A stretch of DNA of 64,000 nucleotides, taken from the NCBI RefSeq assembly GCF_001949145.1, contig NW_019091431.1, positions 550,998 to 614,997 of the forward strand, given 5' to 3'. Origin of the DNA: Acanthaster planci (Eukaryota > Echinodermata > Asteroidea > Valvatida > Acanthasteridae). Every line of letters starts with the position of its first letter. The first letter of the stretch is position 1. Shown here piece after piece: positions 23,890 to 35,320 of the stretch. The translations under genes and the position numbers were made by a program. Under the pieces are notes generated by a model, which did no database searches, was not told where the DNA came from, and worked only from the letters and a program-made list of their open reading frames with translations.

Positions 23890-24370
23890 CTTCAAGGTCG
23901 AGTTCAGGCGGCCTGTTCTTGGCACAGGTTTCTTGTTCTCGCGCCCGAACGGCGGGAACACGACTCAAGAACACTGATCTCGGAACAGGATCACACACCA
24001 CCTCCTCGTCAGGGTTTTACAGGAACACACGAAAAAACTCGTGAGATTTTGATTTTTGAACATCTGCAAAAAGTAGAGAGATGGCTTTCAAAGCTATAGA
24101 TAATGGGAAGATTTGCAAAATTAACATTGATTATTTTACGTAACACAGAAATGAATGCTCCTGTTTATATAGAAAAGAATTCAACCCCTCCAAACATTAA
24201 CTTTCGAATAACGTAGCCTACATAGACGTCGCCATGTTGCATGTTGGTTGTCACTAACTACCAGCGATAACCGGTTGTTTGTTCCCGGCGTTCGAGCGGC
24301 CGACCCACGAACAACAAATAGAGCTGTTCGTGAACATACGAGAATAAGCCGCCCGAACTCAGCCCAAGAG
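23890..24370. repeat. degenerate inverted repeat, possible foldback element
   Basis: The sequence near 23896-23975 (GAGTTCAGGCGGCCTGTTCT ... CGAACGGCGGGAACA) recurs as a reverse complement near 24275-24365 (GAGTTCGGGCGGCTTATTCT ... CGAACGCCGGGAACA). The second arm carries extra internal sequence. The arms are GC-rich in AT-rich DNA, suggesting an old inserted element. Confidence 0.45.
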
Positions 24371-24994
24371 ATCCATATCCCAACTTGTTCTACAAAAATA
24401 GCAGTTGTTCAAAATATTATTCACTATAACTTGTTCTGAAATATTGCAAAAGGCATCGCACAGGGCAAAATGTAATGCTTGCGATCCAGATATTATCTGA
24501 TATGATTTTCTTTGTGTTTAGGGTATTCACCGTGAGTGTGTTTTGGTGGGGGGGGCTAAATGTTTCGGAAATATTGTTTTTTTTCAAAGACTGCACGAGC
24601 GATTCTGTGATAGTTCATTGGTCATTAAATTAGAATGAAGGCCTGTGACGTTCGCTCTGTAGCACGTGATGTCACGTCATATTGACTACACCGGTGGATC
24701 AGTCCATCTGTTACGCAAAATTATCGAGGATGAATGTGGTTGACCAAAATTGCATGCAGGAGTGAATCGAGTCCGTTTTATGGCTATGATATTTGCAGTA
24801 GTCTCCGCCCACTGCAGTCACCAGACTCATCCCATGGATATGCGCGGACAGCAAACATACCCCTATGCTCCTACAATTAAGAACCCAGCGCTGGTCGTAG
24901 ATTGAATCATAAATGCTCATTGCTGAGCAGGAGTCGTTCCGATTTACACCTTCAAAATGCCTTCTTTATAACCAATCGTACTGCAATCAGAAGG

Positions 24995-26095
24995 ATGGCG
25001 ACTGTATCCTGGACTGATAATTTGACAAGGATGACCGGTGCTAACGAGGCCAACACGGCGCCCACTGAGGCAAGTACCGAGGGCAACCCGGAAGATCCCG
25101 GCACCCTGAGTGGGAGTGAATTAGCAAGCGTGATCATATACTGGACAATTGGTACTTTGGGCGTCATCGGTAACACTTTGGTATGCCTGATATTCCGCGT
25201 GTTGAAGCAACGGCGTAGCCAAGTCAATCTGTACATCTTAAACCAAGCCTTTGCGGATTTGGTCACGGCAATTCTCCTAATTGCTTTTGGTACCACACGG
25301 GTCTATCGTTCTGTTATCTCCCATCAGGGTGCATTAGGGGTGTTCCTCTGTCGCCTATGGTGGTCTCGTTTCTTTCTCTTCTCTGGGTTTGCGGTATCTG
25401 CTCACAATCTCACCCTGATGTCAGTGGAGCGCTACGTGGCTGTTGTGTACCCCTTACGCTACAGCAAGATCTTCACAGCACGCTTCACCAAAGTGACCAT
25501 TCTCCTCGTATGGCTAATCGCACCCATCATGCAGTACACTTTCCCAATTTTCCAACGGACCATTATCAATGGAGAGTGTGCGTTCCAACCAACATGGACT
25601 GCAGCCGCTGGCACGGCTGCTGGTGTCAGTCTGTTCGTGTGGGAGTACTTCCTCCCTTGTGTCATCATGTCGTATGCTTATGTCACCATCGTCCGGACCC
25701 TGAAGAGAAAGGAAAAGGCGATGTCTTCTCAGAACCAGACTGTGGCGACTGTCAGCGGCATCCGTGGCCCGTCTAAAGCGTCCTATGCCCGGCGTCGTAA
25801 TGTCACCGTCACGCTTTTTACCGTTTTCATCGTCTACGTTGTCTGCTGGACCCCCAACCAGTTCACTTTCCTGCAGTTCAACCTGGGTGGCTCGGTCAAC
25901 TTTGACGGTGCTTGGTATCTTTTCACCGTGGTTGCAGCATTCATCAACTCCTGCTCCAACCCTTTCGTGTATGCCCTCATGCACAGGCAGTTTCAGGCTG
26001 GGTTAAAGCTGATACTGCGTTGTCGAAGAAGAGGTAACGCAATCATGGATGGGACTCTTACCGATCGAAGCACCATGGGTACTGTACTAGACTGA
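24995..26095 (+). CDS. class A (rhodopsin-like) GPCR, peptide-receptor type, 366 aa
   Basis: A single coding exon encodes a seven-helix receptor paralogous to the one at 7399-8640. Landmarks are glycosylation site NLT (9-11), N60 in helix 1, D88 (FADL) in helix 2, C119 before helix 3 with C195 in loop 2, ERY at 145-147, CWTP at 284-287 and NPFVY at 322-326. Shared signatures with the first receptor include LWWSRF against FWWTRF, VCWTPNQ, QFNLGG and RQF. Its C-tail is short (about 35 residues) and lacks the Ser/Thr-rich extension. The open frame extends upstream without an ATG; 24995 is the first in-frame ATG and directly follows a possible splice acceptor. The ligand is unknown and a neuropeptide-like agonist is inferred. 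It lies downstream of the plus-strand P450 on the same strand. Confidence 0.92.
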   Translation: MATVSWTDNLTRMTGANEANTAPTEASTEGNPEDPGTLSGSELASVIIYWTIGTLGVIGNTLVCLIFRVLKQRRSQVNLYILNQAFADLVTAILLIAFGTTRVYRSVISHQGALGVFLCRLWWSRFFLFSGFAVSAHNLTLMSVERYVAVVYPLRYSKIFTARFTKVTILLVWLIAPIMQYTFPIFQRTIINGECAFQPTWTAAAGTAAGVSLFVWEYFLPCVIMSYAYVTIVRTLKRKEKAMSSQNQTVATVSGIRGPSKASYARRRNVTVTLFTVFIVYVVCWTPNQFTFLQFNLGGSVNFDGAWYLFTVVAAFINSCSNPFVYALMHRQFQAGLKLILRCRRRGNAIMDGTLTDRSTMGTVLD

Positions 26096-26208
26096 TGATC
26101 ATATCGACAGACTGGTCAGGTGTCATAAAACACTGAAGAACCTCAATCATCACAAACGAAACAAAAAGACAAACAAACGATCAAAATAAGATCGTATCTT
26201 TATTTCTA

Positions 26209-26655
26209 ACGATGAGCTGTACTGTGATACTTGCATTTCTAACCTGGAAAGGCTGAAATTTTAAGAAGTGTAATGAGCAGAAAAAGGAAGTCGGATAGAC
26301 TGAACTATGACTGAAGAAAACTTGGAACCACAGGTAAACTGAATCACTCAAAATTGAAGCTTGCAAGGTAATACTAGAGCCAACGACATTCACGCATGCA
26401 ATAAAATGGCGGGCAGATCAAAGCTCTTTACAACGATCACTGACTTTTAGTTCTAATGATAAGCTAACATTAAAATCTGATTTGTATTCTAAGACCCCAA
26501 AAAAAAAATTACCAGTGTGATGAGCAGAACGGAGTAATACAGTCGGAATGGTGACTGAAAGAAAGCTGAAGCTTGAAAACTAATGATAGAATCAACGTCA
26601 TTTATACGGCAGCAGGATGGGTATATCAAAGCTTCTGACAACGATGAATGAGCTG
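26209..26655 (+). repeat. old tandem duplication in the 3' UTR region of the second GPCR
   Basis: Two adjacent segments of about 220-240 bp (26209-26448 and 26453-26655) share an ordered series of matches: GATGAGCAGAA/AATGAGCAGAA, GAAGCTTG, AACGACATT/AACGTCATT, ATCAAAGCT and ACAACGAT. They differ by many substitutions and small indels, so the duplication is old. Confidence 0.6.
26400..26405 (+). terminator. poly(A) signal for the second GPCR
   Basis: AATAAA lies 305 bp after the stop codon, inside the first unit of the tandem duplication. Confidence 0.4.
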
Positions 26656-27504
26656 TTACGACACCAGGCGTGAATCGGCTCGTTCTTTTTTTAATTTGGA
26701 ACCAACACAGGCCTATTCATAATGCTGCCTAATTTCAAAGCGTGATTGTCGGGAGAACTTGACTGTTTATATGGCAAACGCTTATCATTTATGAAGGGTA
26801 TCTCTCATTTATTTCTGTTAAACCTGAACTTTAGGAGCACCATCATTATCTGCAGTAGTTTATAATGAATGCACCAGCACATGCACTAACAAACGTAATG
26901 AAGATGTGTTTGTGTCACAAACTGACTTGTATATTTATTAGAGAGCTGTTTGGTGCCGCAGTTGGTACACACGCACATTGTGACCGATGATGTGTTGGCA
27001 ATTTTAAGAAAAGTCCATCCAAGATCAAGTAAGTTTTCCCATGGGCATTTGTAACAAACCCAATACCCTTTTCCAGGCGTAATCCAATTTGAAGGTTGAA
27101 TTATATAGATGTTTGTGATAGCGTACCAACAATAGCACAATGGATGAAATACAATTCCTTATTATATAACTTACCATACGGTATTGTACCTAATGACCTT
27201 CAATGCAACAGAGCATATGACGATAACCACCAGGAGACCATATTGGACGTCATAAACAGCAACAGAGTAAACATATTTAACACAGGGAAGGTACAAATAA
27301 TATCCAAAGTCTGTGCTTTCCAATAAGGAAACACACAATGACCGTTACGCGCAAATGAATAAATATGTGTAGAATTTGTTGTCAGTAATTTCAAAGTGAA
27401 AGTTCCACATTTATTATTGGTACATGTATACTAATTACGGCCGAAGCTTAATCTGCATACAGATATACATCCAGAAATTCCAGTCTAACTACGCTACTGC
27501 ATAT

Positions 27505-27835
27505 ACAGGGCGTGATAAAATCAAGGAAACCCAAATTTAACCAAAATTTATAGGAAAACTGCAGATTTCTTAATTTTAAAGTAAACTAGTTTAAAACTAG
27601 TAAGCATACACATTCAAAAGCACTTGTATGTGTATGCAAACTTATCACAGTGCAAATTTCACCTGCTGGTCAACAATGCATTGTTATTCACTCAACCGTG
27701 ACACTGAGCACATGATCAAGGTGTCATTTGAAAGGAGCTATTCAGACCTTTCGGGAGACATAATGCTTAAGAATTCTGCAGTTTTCCTATAAAATATGGT
27801 TGAATTTGGGATTCCTTGATTTTGATACGCCCTGT
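27505..27835. mobile_element. mariner-like MITE with about 70-bp terminal inverted repeats
   Basis: The left arm begins ACAGGGCGTGATAAAATCAA and includes TATAGGAAAACTGCAGA. The right arm (27768-27835) is its reverse complement with a handful of mismatches and ends ...ACGCCCTGT. CAGGG termini preceded by TA at 27504-27505 fit Tc1/mariner-type insertion; the right flank reads TG and not TA, so one target copy has changed. The 331-bp unit has no transposase frame and is non-autonomous. Confidence 0.82.
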
Positions 27836-27871
27836 GTACGTCATGTAATGTATATACCTTTATGCACCAAA

Positions 27872-27909
27872 GAATCCAACGATTAAAACAGAATCCAACG
27901 ATTAAAACG
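27872..27909. repeat. 19-bp direct repeat, two copies
   Basis: GAATCCAACGATTAAAACA is followed immediately by the same 19-mer with a final G. It starts 37 bp after the MITE. Confidence 0.9.
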
Positions 27910-28421
27910 CAATCCTTTGCGACAGAATTTTTTTTTTGGCGATATTCATTTTTATTTGCCGAACATGCAAATATAAGAACTCCACTGTGTTTAGGCATGA
28001 TAACGGATGCTTCAACTAACCAAGTCACATCACGTGATTATTTTGGTGGCTTTGTAAAGTCAGTCACGCAATCCACTATCGCTCCCTCCAGAGAAAATAA
28101 TCCGTAACCTAATAAGCTATTCGCTTGATATCCAATTTATTATAATGGCAAATTTGTTTTAGTCCAAACAAAAGATCTTTTTCACACGGCATCTTGAGAT
28201 TCTTTGCACAACTACAGAGTGATTTCAAATCTTTCTTTTTATGTCGTCTCAAAAGAAAATCATCACTTATATCTTGGAGACATTTTAACACTCCCCCCCC
28301 AATGTTGGACAAACATGCATAGATTTGACTGATGTCTGTCACAGATTTGACGGGGTGCCAGTCTTTGCCGTACAGTGGAAAAAATCAAAGTTGGGCGGAT
28401 CGAACTCGATCGCTAAGGGAC

Positions 28422-28473
28422 GGGGTTAAAAGGTATAAACCGACCTTTAGGTCGGTTTATACCTTTTAGCCCC
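28422..28473. repeat. 52-bp near-perfect palindrome (cruciform-capable)
   Basis: A 25-bp stem with one G/T mismatch closes on a 2-nt centre. The core AAAAGGTATAAACCGACCT pairs with AGGTCGGTTTATACCTTTT. There is no surrounding gene. Confidence 0.9.
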
Positions 28474-28899
28474 CGGCGATATCTTAAGGAAACATTCCCC
28501 CGTTTGCCCTTCTCGCTCTTCTGAGAAAGACAGCGTGCACATTTCGGCAACAATTATTCAGAACATAAAACTCAATGAGTCATATAAAATAAGTCAGAAA
28601 AATTGTGATGGGTATCGATGGAAAACCTATAGTCAACGGGTGGAAATTTCTCTTGTTTTCATTGGTTGCTGTCTGATTTCATCAACAATCAGACAGAAAC
28701 GGCACGCAATTCCTGCCGGCGTATGCGAACTAACAACTTGACCCGGAACCAAATTTGTTTCTCACCCACGAACCCCCAGAGCCATAGAAAGTATTAAGGC
28801 GACAAGGCGGGTGCATGAGGTGACTACTTTCTAAGTAAAGGCCGAATTAATGACAAGTATACTAATTTATTATACAACACAAACTTTATTTGCCCAACG

Positions 28900-29027
28900 T
28901 GATAGGTCACTTTAACTTGGTTAACACAATTACTCGCTCGAAATGGTTAACCCTAACAGTCCTAAGTTCCTCATCTGTTGGAGGACTGAGGACTGTTAGG
29001 GTTGATCTTGAACCCTTGAACCTATCA
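28900..29027. repeat. hairpin with TGATAGG ends
   Basis: AACCCTAACAGTCCT (28949-28963) pairs perfectly with AGGACTGTTAGGGTT (28989-29003). Outer TGATAGG at 28900 pairs with CCTATCA ending at 29027. The rest of the stem is imperfect. It may be a small inverted-repeat element. Confidence 0.55.
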
Positions 29028-31593
29028 TATTAAGATACGGACACAAGATATCACGATTCATTGGATACATTGTCAAAATGTATGTCACCAGACTATCGCT
29101 TCGACCGGAATTTCGGAGTCACGCTTCAACCTTTCTCTACATCAATTGAGGGAAATTAAAATCGTGTTTGGACGCAAGTTTCCCCCCCGTAGTGCTTCAC
29201 AAATTGGAACCATTTGAATTACATTTTTACCCGAATGCTGCGTCTATTTGGCAGCCAAACGAACCGCTGACGATAGAATGAGTGATGAAACGCCGTCATG
29301 TAATAACATCCCCCGTCATTTTCATTTGCCGCCGAAGCTCACAATGTGAGAATAAATACTGGCGTAGCTCATCAGTCATACCGTGGATATTTATGGGTTA
29401 TTGAAGAACCAAGTACAGTGGTGTATTAACATTATTAGATACCTTGGAGACAACTCACGTAAATGAAAATGATGCCTGTGAAAGACGTAAATCTTAGTTT
29501 CTCAGTTTCGATCTCAGCAAAGATACCCTGTAATGTACAATGCCTCTCCATCTGCGTGAAAACTAACATAGGTGCACAATCACACGAAATTTTAACATTG
29601 TTTATTATGTGTTTTCCATACCACCACCAACTGCCTTTTCAACATGGCAATAACTGCTTGATTCCTCATGTCAGTCAACAGACAGAATCCTTGAATATTC
29701 AGAGACACAAACTCAATCTACTGAAAAAGGGAGCCCTGTATCACATTCGATTTAATAAAAGCGCCCCATAAACAGCGGATGGAATCATTCCGACGGACGG
29801 GCACATTAACTTTATATGATTCATTTCTCAGCAATGATTGCGATACGGGACTACCTGTTCGTCTCGTTGACGGTGCAAATGTCACGGTAGAGGTCAGGTG
29901 GTTGTATAAACATGCTTGTTAAAACATGTCTGTGCAAGTATAGAGCAGGGGGGCCGAGTCCGTGTCAGCTCCAAGAGGTAACTTGATGGATTGCAAAGGA
30001 AGTATGATTCGTTGTCATCGCGACGACTGGACCTCTATGCATAGTTCCTTCTTTTATTTTGATTACAACAGTGAAAAAAAAGAAGAAAAACAGTCGGTTG
30101 CTTATTCAGCTTTTTATTCTGAAATCATGGATTATTTTGCTTTCTTCCACGTATCACTTTGCTTCTTTGCTGTGTCACAAGCATGCCATGAATCCACGGG
30201 GAATAAAGCCTTATAATCCATGTCTCTGGGGCTACAAGTCCTCGACAGTCATCAAATTTCATCTGCTGTCGAAAGAGGATGAAATTAATACTCCGAAACA
30301 CCCATACTACAGATGACAAAACTTCTCGCAAATTTCCCTTCCAAACACAATATCCACAATATAAACAAGGATATGGATGTTCTTTTAAATGTAAAGATAA
30401 GCTTCTATGTTTGAGTGTATTTTTGGTTTTGTTCTGATTTCTGTAGAATCCTTAACGTTTGGTAACAACACTCCGGCCAGGATGTTTCCTGCACAACCAC
30501 GTTCAGTTTCAATATTGCACGGACGGTTCGCTGATACGAGATCAGACTCATCTGGTATTTAAACGAAGTATAATTTCAAATACTTGAAACTGGTTATTGC
30601 ATCGTCTCTGTGTCAGTAGTTTACAGCATTGTAGTACAACACGTCTAATATATAACACTGAAAGCATTCCATTAAAAAACCAATCAACTGTACATTTTCC
30701 AGTTATGCTTCATGTTTGATTCTGTATTAGTAGAACATACTAATAAACATATTAGTTCAACATACCTATAGCAGTAATAAAATTATTAAAAATGAAACCA
30801 GTCCTGAGACGCCACACTATAGTGTAGCTGATTTCCTTCGAATCGACACTTTTGTAAAGAATCTGTTAGGTATTATGAACAAGGCCTGCAATCAAGTTGA
30901 TGTGTAAGTTGAGAAGTTATTTCGTCCAGTATTTAACGTAACAGTGTATAGGTTCTGATTTTTCAAATAATATTTTCACATGATTTTCACATGATTACCC
31001 CACGCTATTCGCCAGGACAATTCAAATGAAGGAAGATGCATTTCATACACTAAAGCTTATAAACAATACTCTCCGTAAAACTGCTTTTCTGAAGTTAGTT
31101 CGTTTAAGATTTCTCTGTGAAATTGACTGTGTACATTTTTAACACTGTCCCACAGAACTGTTTGTTTCACACAAACTATTCTTTGTGCACTGGATTTTCA
31201 TGTTGTGGCTCTCCTTTCTAAAAAAAAAAAGATTCTATGGTGATCCCAACCATCATTTTAAATTGAATGGTATAAATACTCCATATTAAATTTTTATTTA
31301 GTTTTCTTTTTCAATTCTTTTTGGGTTTTGTCTATACGTGTTATTCAATTTTTCGGATTTCTTGTTTTATATACGTTTTTGCTTTCGTATTTGGAATATT
31401 CACTTTTTCTTCTTTTTTGGGGCTCATTGCACTTTCTAGAGTTTTACAATCGTCTATAATTTGAATCCTTTTTTCTAATTCTGTCATAAATTTCCACTGT
31501 TTAGCAATGACTCGTTAACAAAGGACAGTCAATGGGCGATTGGAAGAAACAGATAAATAACTGAATTAATCGAACTGAACGCAAAGAACTTAC

Positions 31594-31654
31594 CGCTCAA
31601 TACTCCAAACGACATGATTCCATCAAAGTTGTTGAGCATTTCGATGTTAGCCAT
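31594..31654 (-). other. orphan candidate first coding exon
   Basis: On the minus strand an ATG at 31654 opens MANIEMLNNFDGIMSFGVLS and ends in a strong donor, AGCG|GTAAGT, phase 1. I do not recognise the peptide and found no partner exon, so this may be chance. Confidence 0.2.
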
Positions 31655-34600
31655 TATCAAAAATGTCAAGATGAGTGATCATAATCATAAGTGACCAATA
31701 CGGAGTTGTTCCAAAGCAAGCTTCTTGTCAAACGTGCATACGATAGCCGGTATCATAATCCACAACTCTATGCAGTCACATCGATAGCATGAGATAACTG
31801 GTTTTACATCGTCTAGTAGATTTCAGTAGCTGTAGGCCTATACGTGTAACTATGACTTCATATGGATTCAAGAGGCAAGGAATAGGGTGTGTATACTCCA
31901 ATGATGTTGAATGAGTAAGTGACACAACTGTGTTTGTTAGTTGATGAATGAAGCAACAGTTGTGCACCCAAGGGTAAGAAGCACAAATGCCTGTTTTGCA
32001 TATTACGCCGTTTCACTGGACGACACATCGAATTCACCTCATAGTTCAAAGAATTAGTACAAATCAACACTTTTTTGTTCTGCTGTGTTCAGGATAATAG
32101 TTGTGAGAGGGACACAGTTTGGAACTGTAGATTCATGCATGAATGCGCTCGGCTTCGCCTCACCCATTCTTTGCAAGAATCTGCAGTCCTCGTCCATTCT
32201 CTTTGACTGCAACAAATGCTTACCACGCTGGTATGCAAATTGTACGGGCTTCCCCGTCGATTCGCTTTCAGGTATTATAGTACGGCTACTACGTTATTCT
32301 ATCTACAGAGGAATCCATGATGAACGGTTAAATATCATCTTAAAAAGGAACATTAACGGAAACTGTTCTCCTGGTATCACTTTCCAACTGAAATCGCCAA
32401 GGAATCTTGTCGGCTACCGCAGCAATGTGGCTTTTTCATGTTTGAGGGAAAATAACACGCGACATCATCGGCCGTCGTTTCTCTTATGGTTTGACCGTCG
32501 CCCTTAAAGTAGGCTGGCATTGTGGACTTTAACACGGACAGCGAATAATCGTGAGTTAACAACAAAACTGTACACGTCCTGTACAGAAATCCACTTGCTT
32601 TTCTTTCTTGCTTTATTTACACAGCGTTGATGTCTTGTCTGATTTCACTTCCATGCTATTTTACGCTGTCGTTGGGTTGACGGAAGTGTGCATAGTCTGC
32701 CATGGGCGCTCAGGGGACATCGCTAGAGAATCACAGACTTCTGATTTTTCGACAGCTCCTCGAGTGCCATGAAGTGACGATAGTTGTAACGCTCGGGTGG
32801 TTCCTCTCCATGCTGGTTAAGTCGCCTCTTTCTCCGGCTGCGTGAGGGACAGAATGATTTCATGAAAAGGCAATCAGGGAGAGAGAAACATTCGGTTGAA
32901 GGTACAAAGGTTGGAGAAATGCTGGGTTATGGGTAAGACTGAGTACTTTGAATTTAAGGTGCCGGTATACATTGCCCATACACACTTGAAATGGAAGAAT
33001 AGCTGGATTGAAAGCAAAGTAAAAGAATCTTGGCTTGTTTAAAACGTTTTCCTAAGTACAGTCAAACTTATGTATTGTACATACAAATATGGAAAATTAA
33101 ATGGCACAACAGCAATTTAAACGCGTTGAAGACATACCTTTCAAATCATGGCTAGGCTTTGACAAAAAAATATGTTTTAAATAAATTATCATTCTTTGAT
33201 AAATAAGATCTACGGGCCTTTCAAAAGATAAAGAACACCAACAAAAGCTAACAAAGGTGGACTAACTTCATGCTGCCTGGGGTAAAACAAGCTCAAATCT
33301 AGCAAACCACTCGCCAAGGCTATACTCTCATAATTACGGGTCGGTACTTTCAAAGTTCAATTCATTACCATCTCGCGCAAGAAATTATATCTGCATAGTG
33401 GAGATCGGAAAAGCTTTTTATCCTCAAAAGCTTTGCTAAAACAAAAAGGCAATTTTGATATGGACATGACTTCATCCATTATTAAAACCAGAAATGGTGC
33501 ATGCATGCGTGCAAACGGGGGGGGGTGTAAGACAATATCCCTACAATAGTAGTCGGCTACCGACTGCTTTCTAATCTGCCAATGACTCTCCAATGGACAT
33601 GTAAGACAGACCATCACGGACTAAAAACAAGCACATTACTTGCGTCATCAGCAAGGAACGGTCGAGTATCCATTAACCCGAAGTGTGATGGCCATTACGG
33701 TTTAACAGTTACCAAATCCTTTTATATTCAGCGAAATTAATCTGCTAAAAGCAAACAAGAAACCACTCAAGCAAGAACGCAGGCTTAGGTTTCCTAAGAG
33801 AGTATGCGGTGAAGATTTTCTGAAGAAAATAACGACGTTACCACTTCTAGTGAAGGTTTTATTGATTAAAATGCTCGCTCTCATGTGTTTTTAGCAAATT
33901 TCTATCAAAACATTGCAGTAGATTTAATTGCCAAGTTGTATGGCCTTATGGGCAAATGTGAGGTATGCTCTACCGGATGGCAATCATAGAGCATGAATGC
34001 TTCACCTTGAAGTGAATAAAACTCCATTATGCACTATATAGTAAACATACACCAAGCCAAATGTGCCTCTAAAGAAAACATGAAAGATGTTTGTTCTGCC
34101 TAACAATTTCTGCTGATTGTCTAGTCACTTCTGTCATTTCCTGCCAGTCAGGGTGTAATTACACACACCTTCTTCAATTGGCAATAAGTTTTTTAAATAA
34201 AAGTTGGGTATCAAACATCATGGGCCTATGCCGCGATTTGTTTACACTCACGTTACGGTAGACAGCTTTTTTTCTATATTGTTCACGAAAACCCATTACA
34301 AAATTGACATGAAGGTTCTGACTCGTCTAGCGAGAGTTAAACACCGCCTGGCAAAAGAAGACAGCAAGGAAAGTGCCACCTGCTGCGGGGTTGCTACTAA
34401 TGGGAACAATAAAAAGCTATATTTCAATGGAATTGTTATTCATGTCATTCCATGCTCATAAGTATATGGAATGATTTAGTAACAAGACCACACAATCCAT
34501 GTAAGTCAACATCATCGAGACAAATATAAACGTGGTTCATGCCATTCCTGTATTTCCTTAGATGGTTAGTTGACTCCCTTCAAAACAGAGTAATTTGATT

Positions 34601-35320
34601 GGTCAAGGTCATAAAACACTAGTAAGTGTGGAATATGATGTTTTAGTACAAAGAACTGCTGGTTGTCATGGTTATTTCTACCTCTCACTTGTAAGGGCAA
34701 TGTAGAACAGGCCATCCAAAGCACCAACCTGTGTCAGTAATGTTAAGATTCACATACATGTCATGCATTACATGCTCCGAGCTCCGTTCGAGTGTCACAT
34801 TCAACGTGATCCGTCACGGCTACAAGACTGACCATCTCGTGAGGTTGGGCTGGTTTGTTTCGGAGTTTGGAACTGAATTCAAGAAAACAAGATTTAAGAA
34901 ACGAAGGAATACACTACACAGCAGTGACGTCCGCTGGGGAATTATTTGACCAACATCTTCGACTCGACATTTTGGTATAGCCCTACTCTCAAAGCACTCA
35001 ACTGAGACAGGCGCGGTTTTAAGACTTGTCATGAAAAACATTTTTTATCCACGCCTATCTCGCGATTTTGTACATGGACACTGTATCTGAGCTCAGCCAA
35101 TTTGAAGACACAGGCTTAGCTCAACTGCAGTTGTTTCTCATGCACTGAGACTTTCCAAATGACCCTCTCCTCACACGCTTGAAATCTCAATGAAGAGAAA
35201 ACTACATGTATCACAGCACTGCATTAACCATTTACCTTTGAACCCAATACAAAATGCATACATGCAGGGATGGATCACCCTTTCCTCTGACAAGGAAATG
35301 GTGAAATGTTATACTCTCAC

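Larger units (their letters stand above)
22592..24994. other. intergenic region upstream of the second GPCR
   Basis: No gene is seen. Content is AT-rich, with the G-rich short repeats at 23755-23809 and a degenerate inverted repeat at 23890-24370. At 24663-24675 a CACGTG E-box sits next to GTCACGTCA, a possible bZIP or bHLH binding cluster. A pyrimidine-containing tract ending in CAATCAG at 24990 could be a splice acceptor, implying an upstream non-coding exon. Confidence 0.45.
26656..35320. other. long intergenic region with repeats, no confident gene
   Basis: No gene model could be built. Recognisable content is the mariner-like MITE (27505-27835), a 19-bp direct repeat (27872-27909), a near-perfect palindrome (28422-28473), a hairpin (28900-29027), a T-rich tract (about 31270-31500) and one orphan candidate exon (31594-31654). 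The 3' exons and cytoplasmic tail of the GDPD-like gene should lie somewhere in the right part on the minus strand, but I could not identify them. Confidence 0.45.

Noticed and set aside
24902-24994. 31-codon N-terminal extension of the second GPCR
   Set aside because: The frame has no ATG there, and a splice acceptor candidate lies just before 24995.
32085-32507. 140-codon plus-strand open frame
   Set aside because: No recognisable domain, no supporting start context, and composition like the surrounding non-coding DNA.
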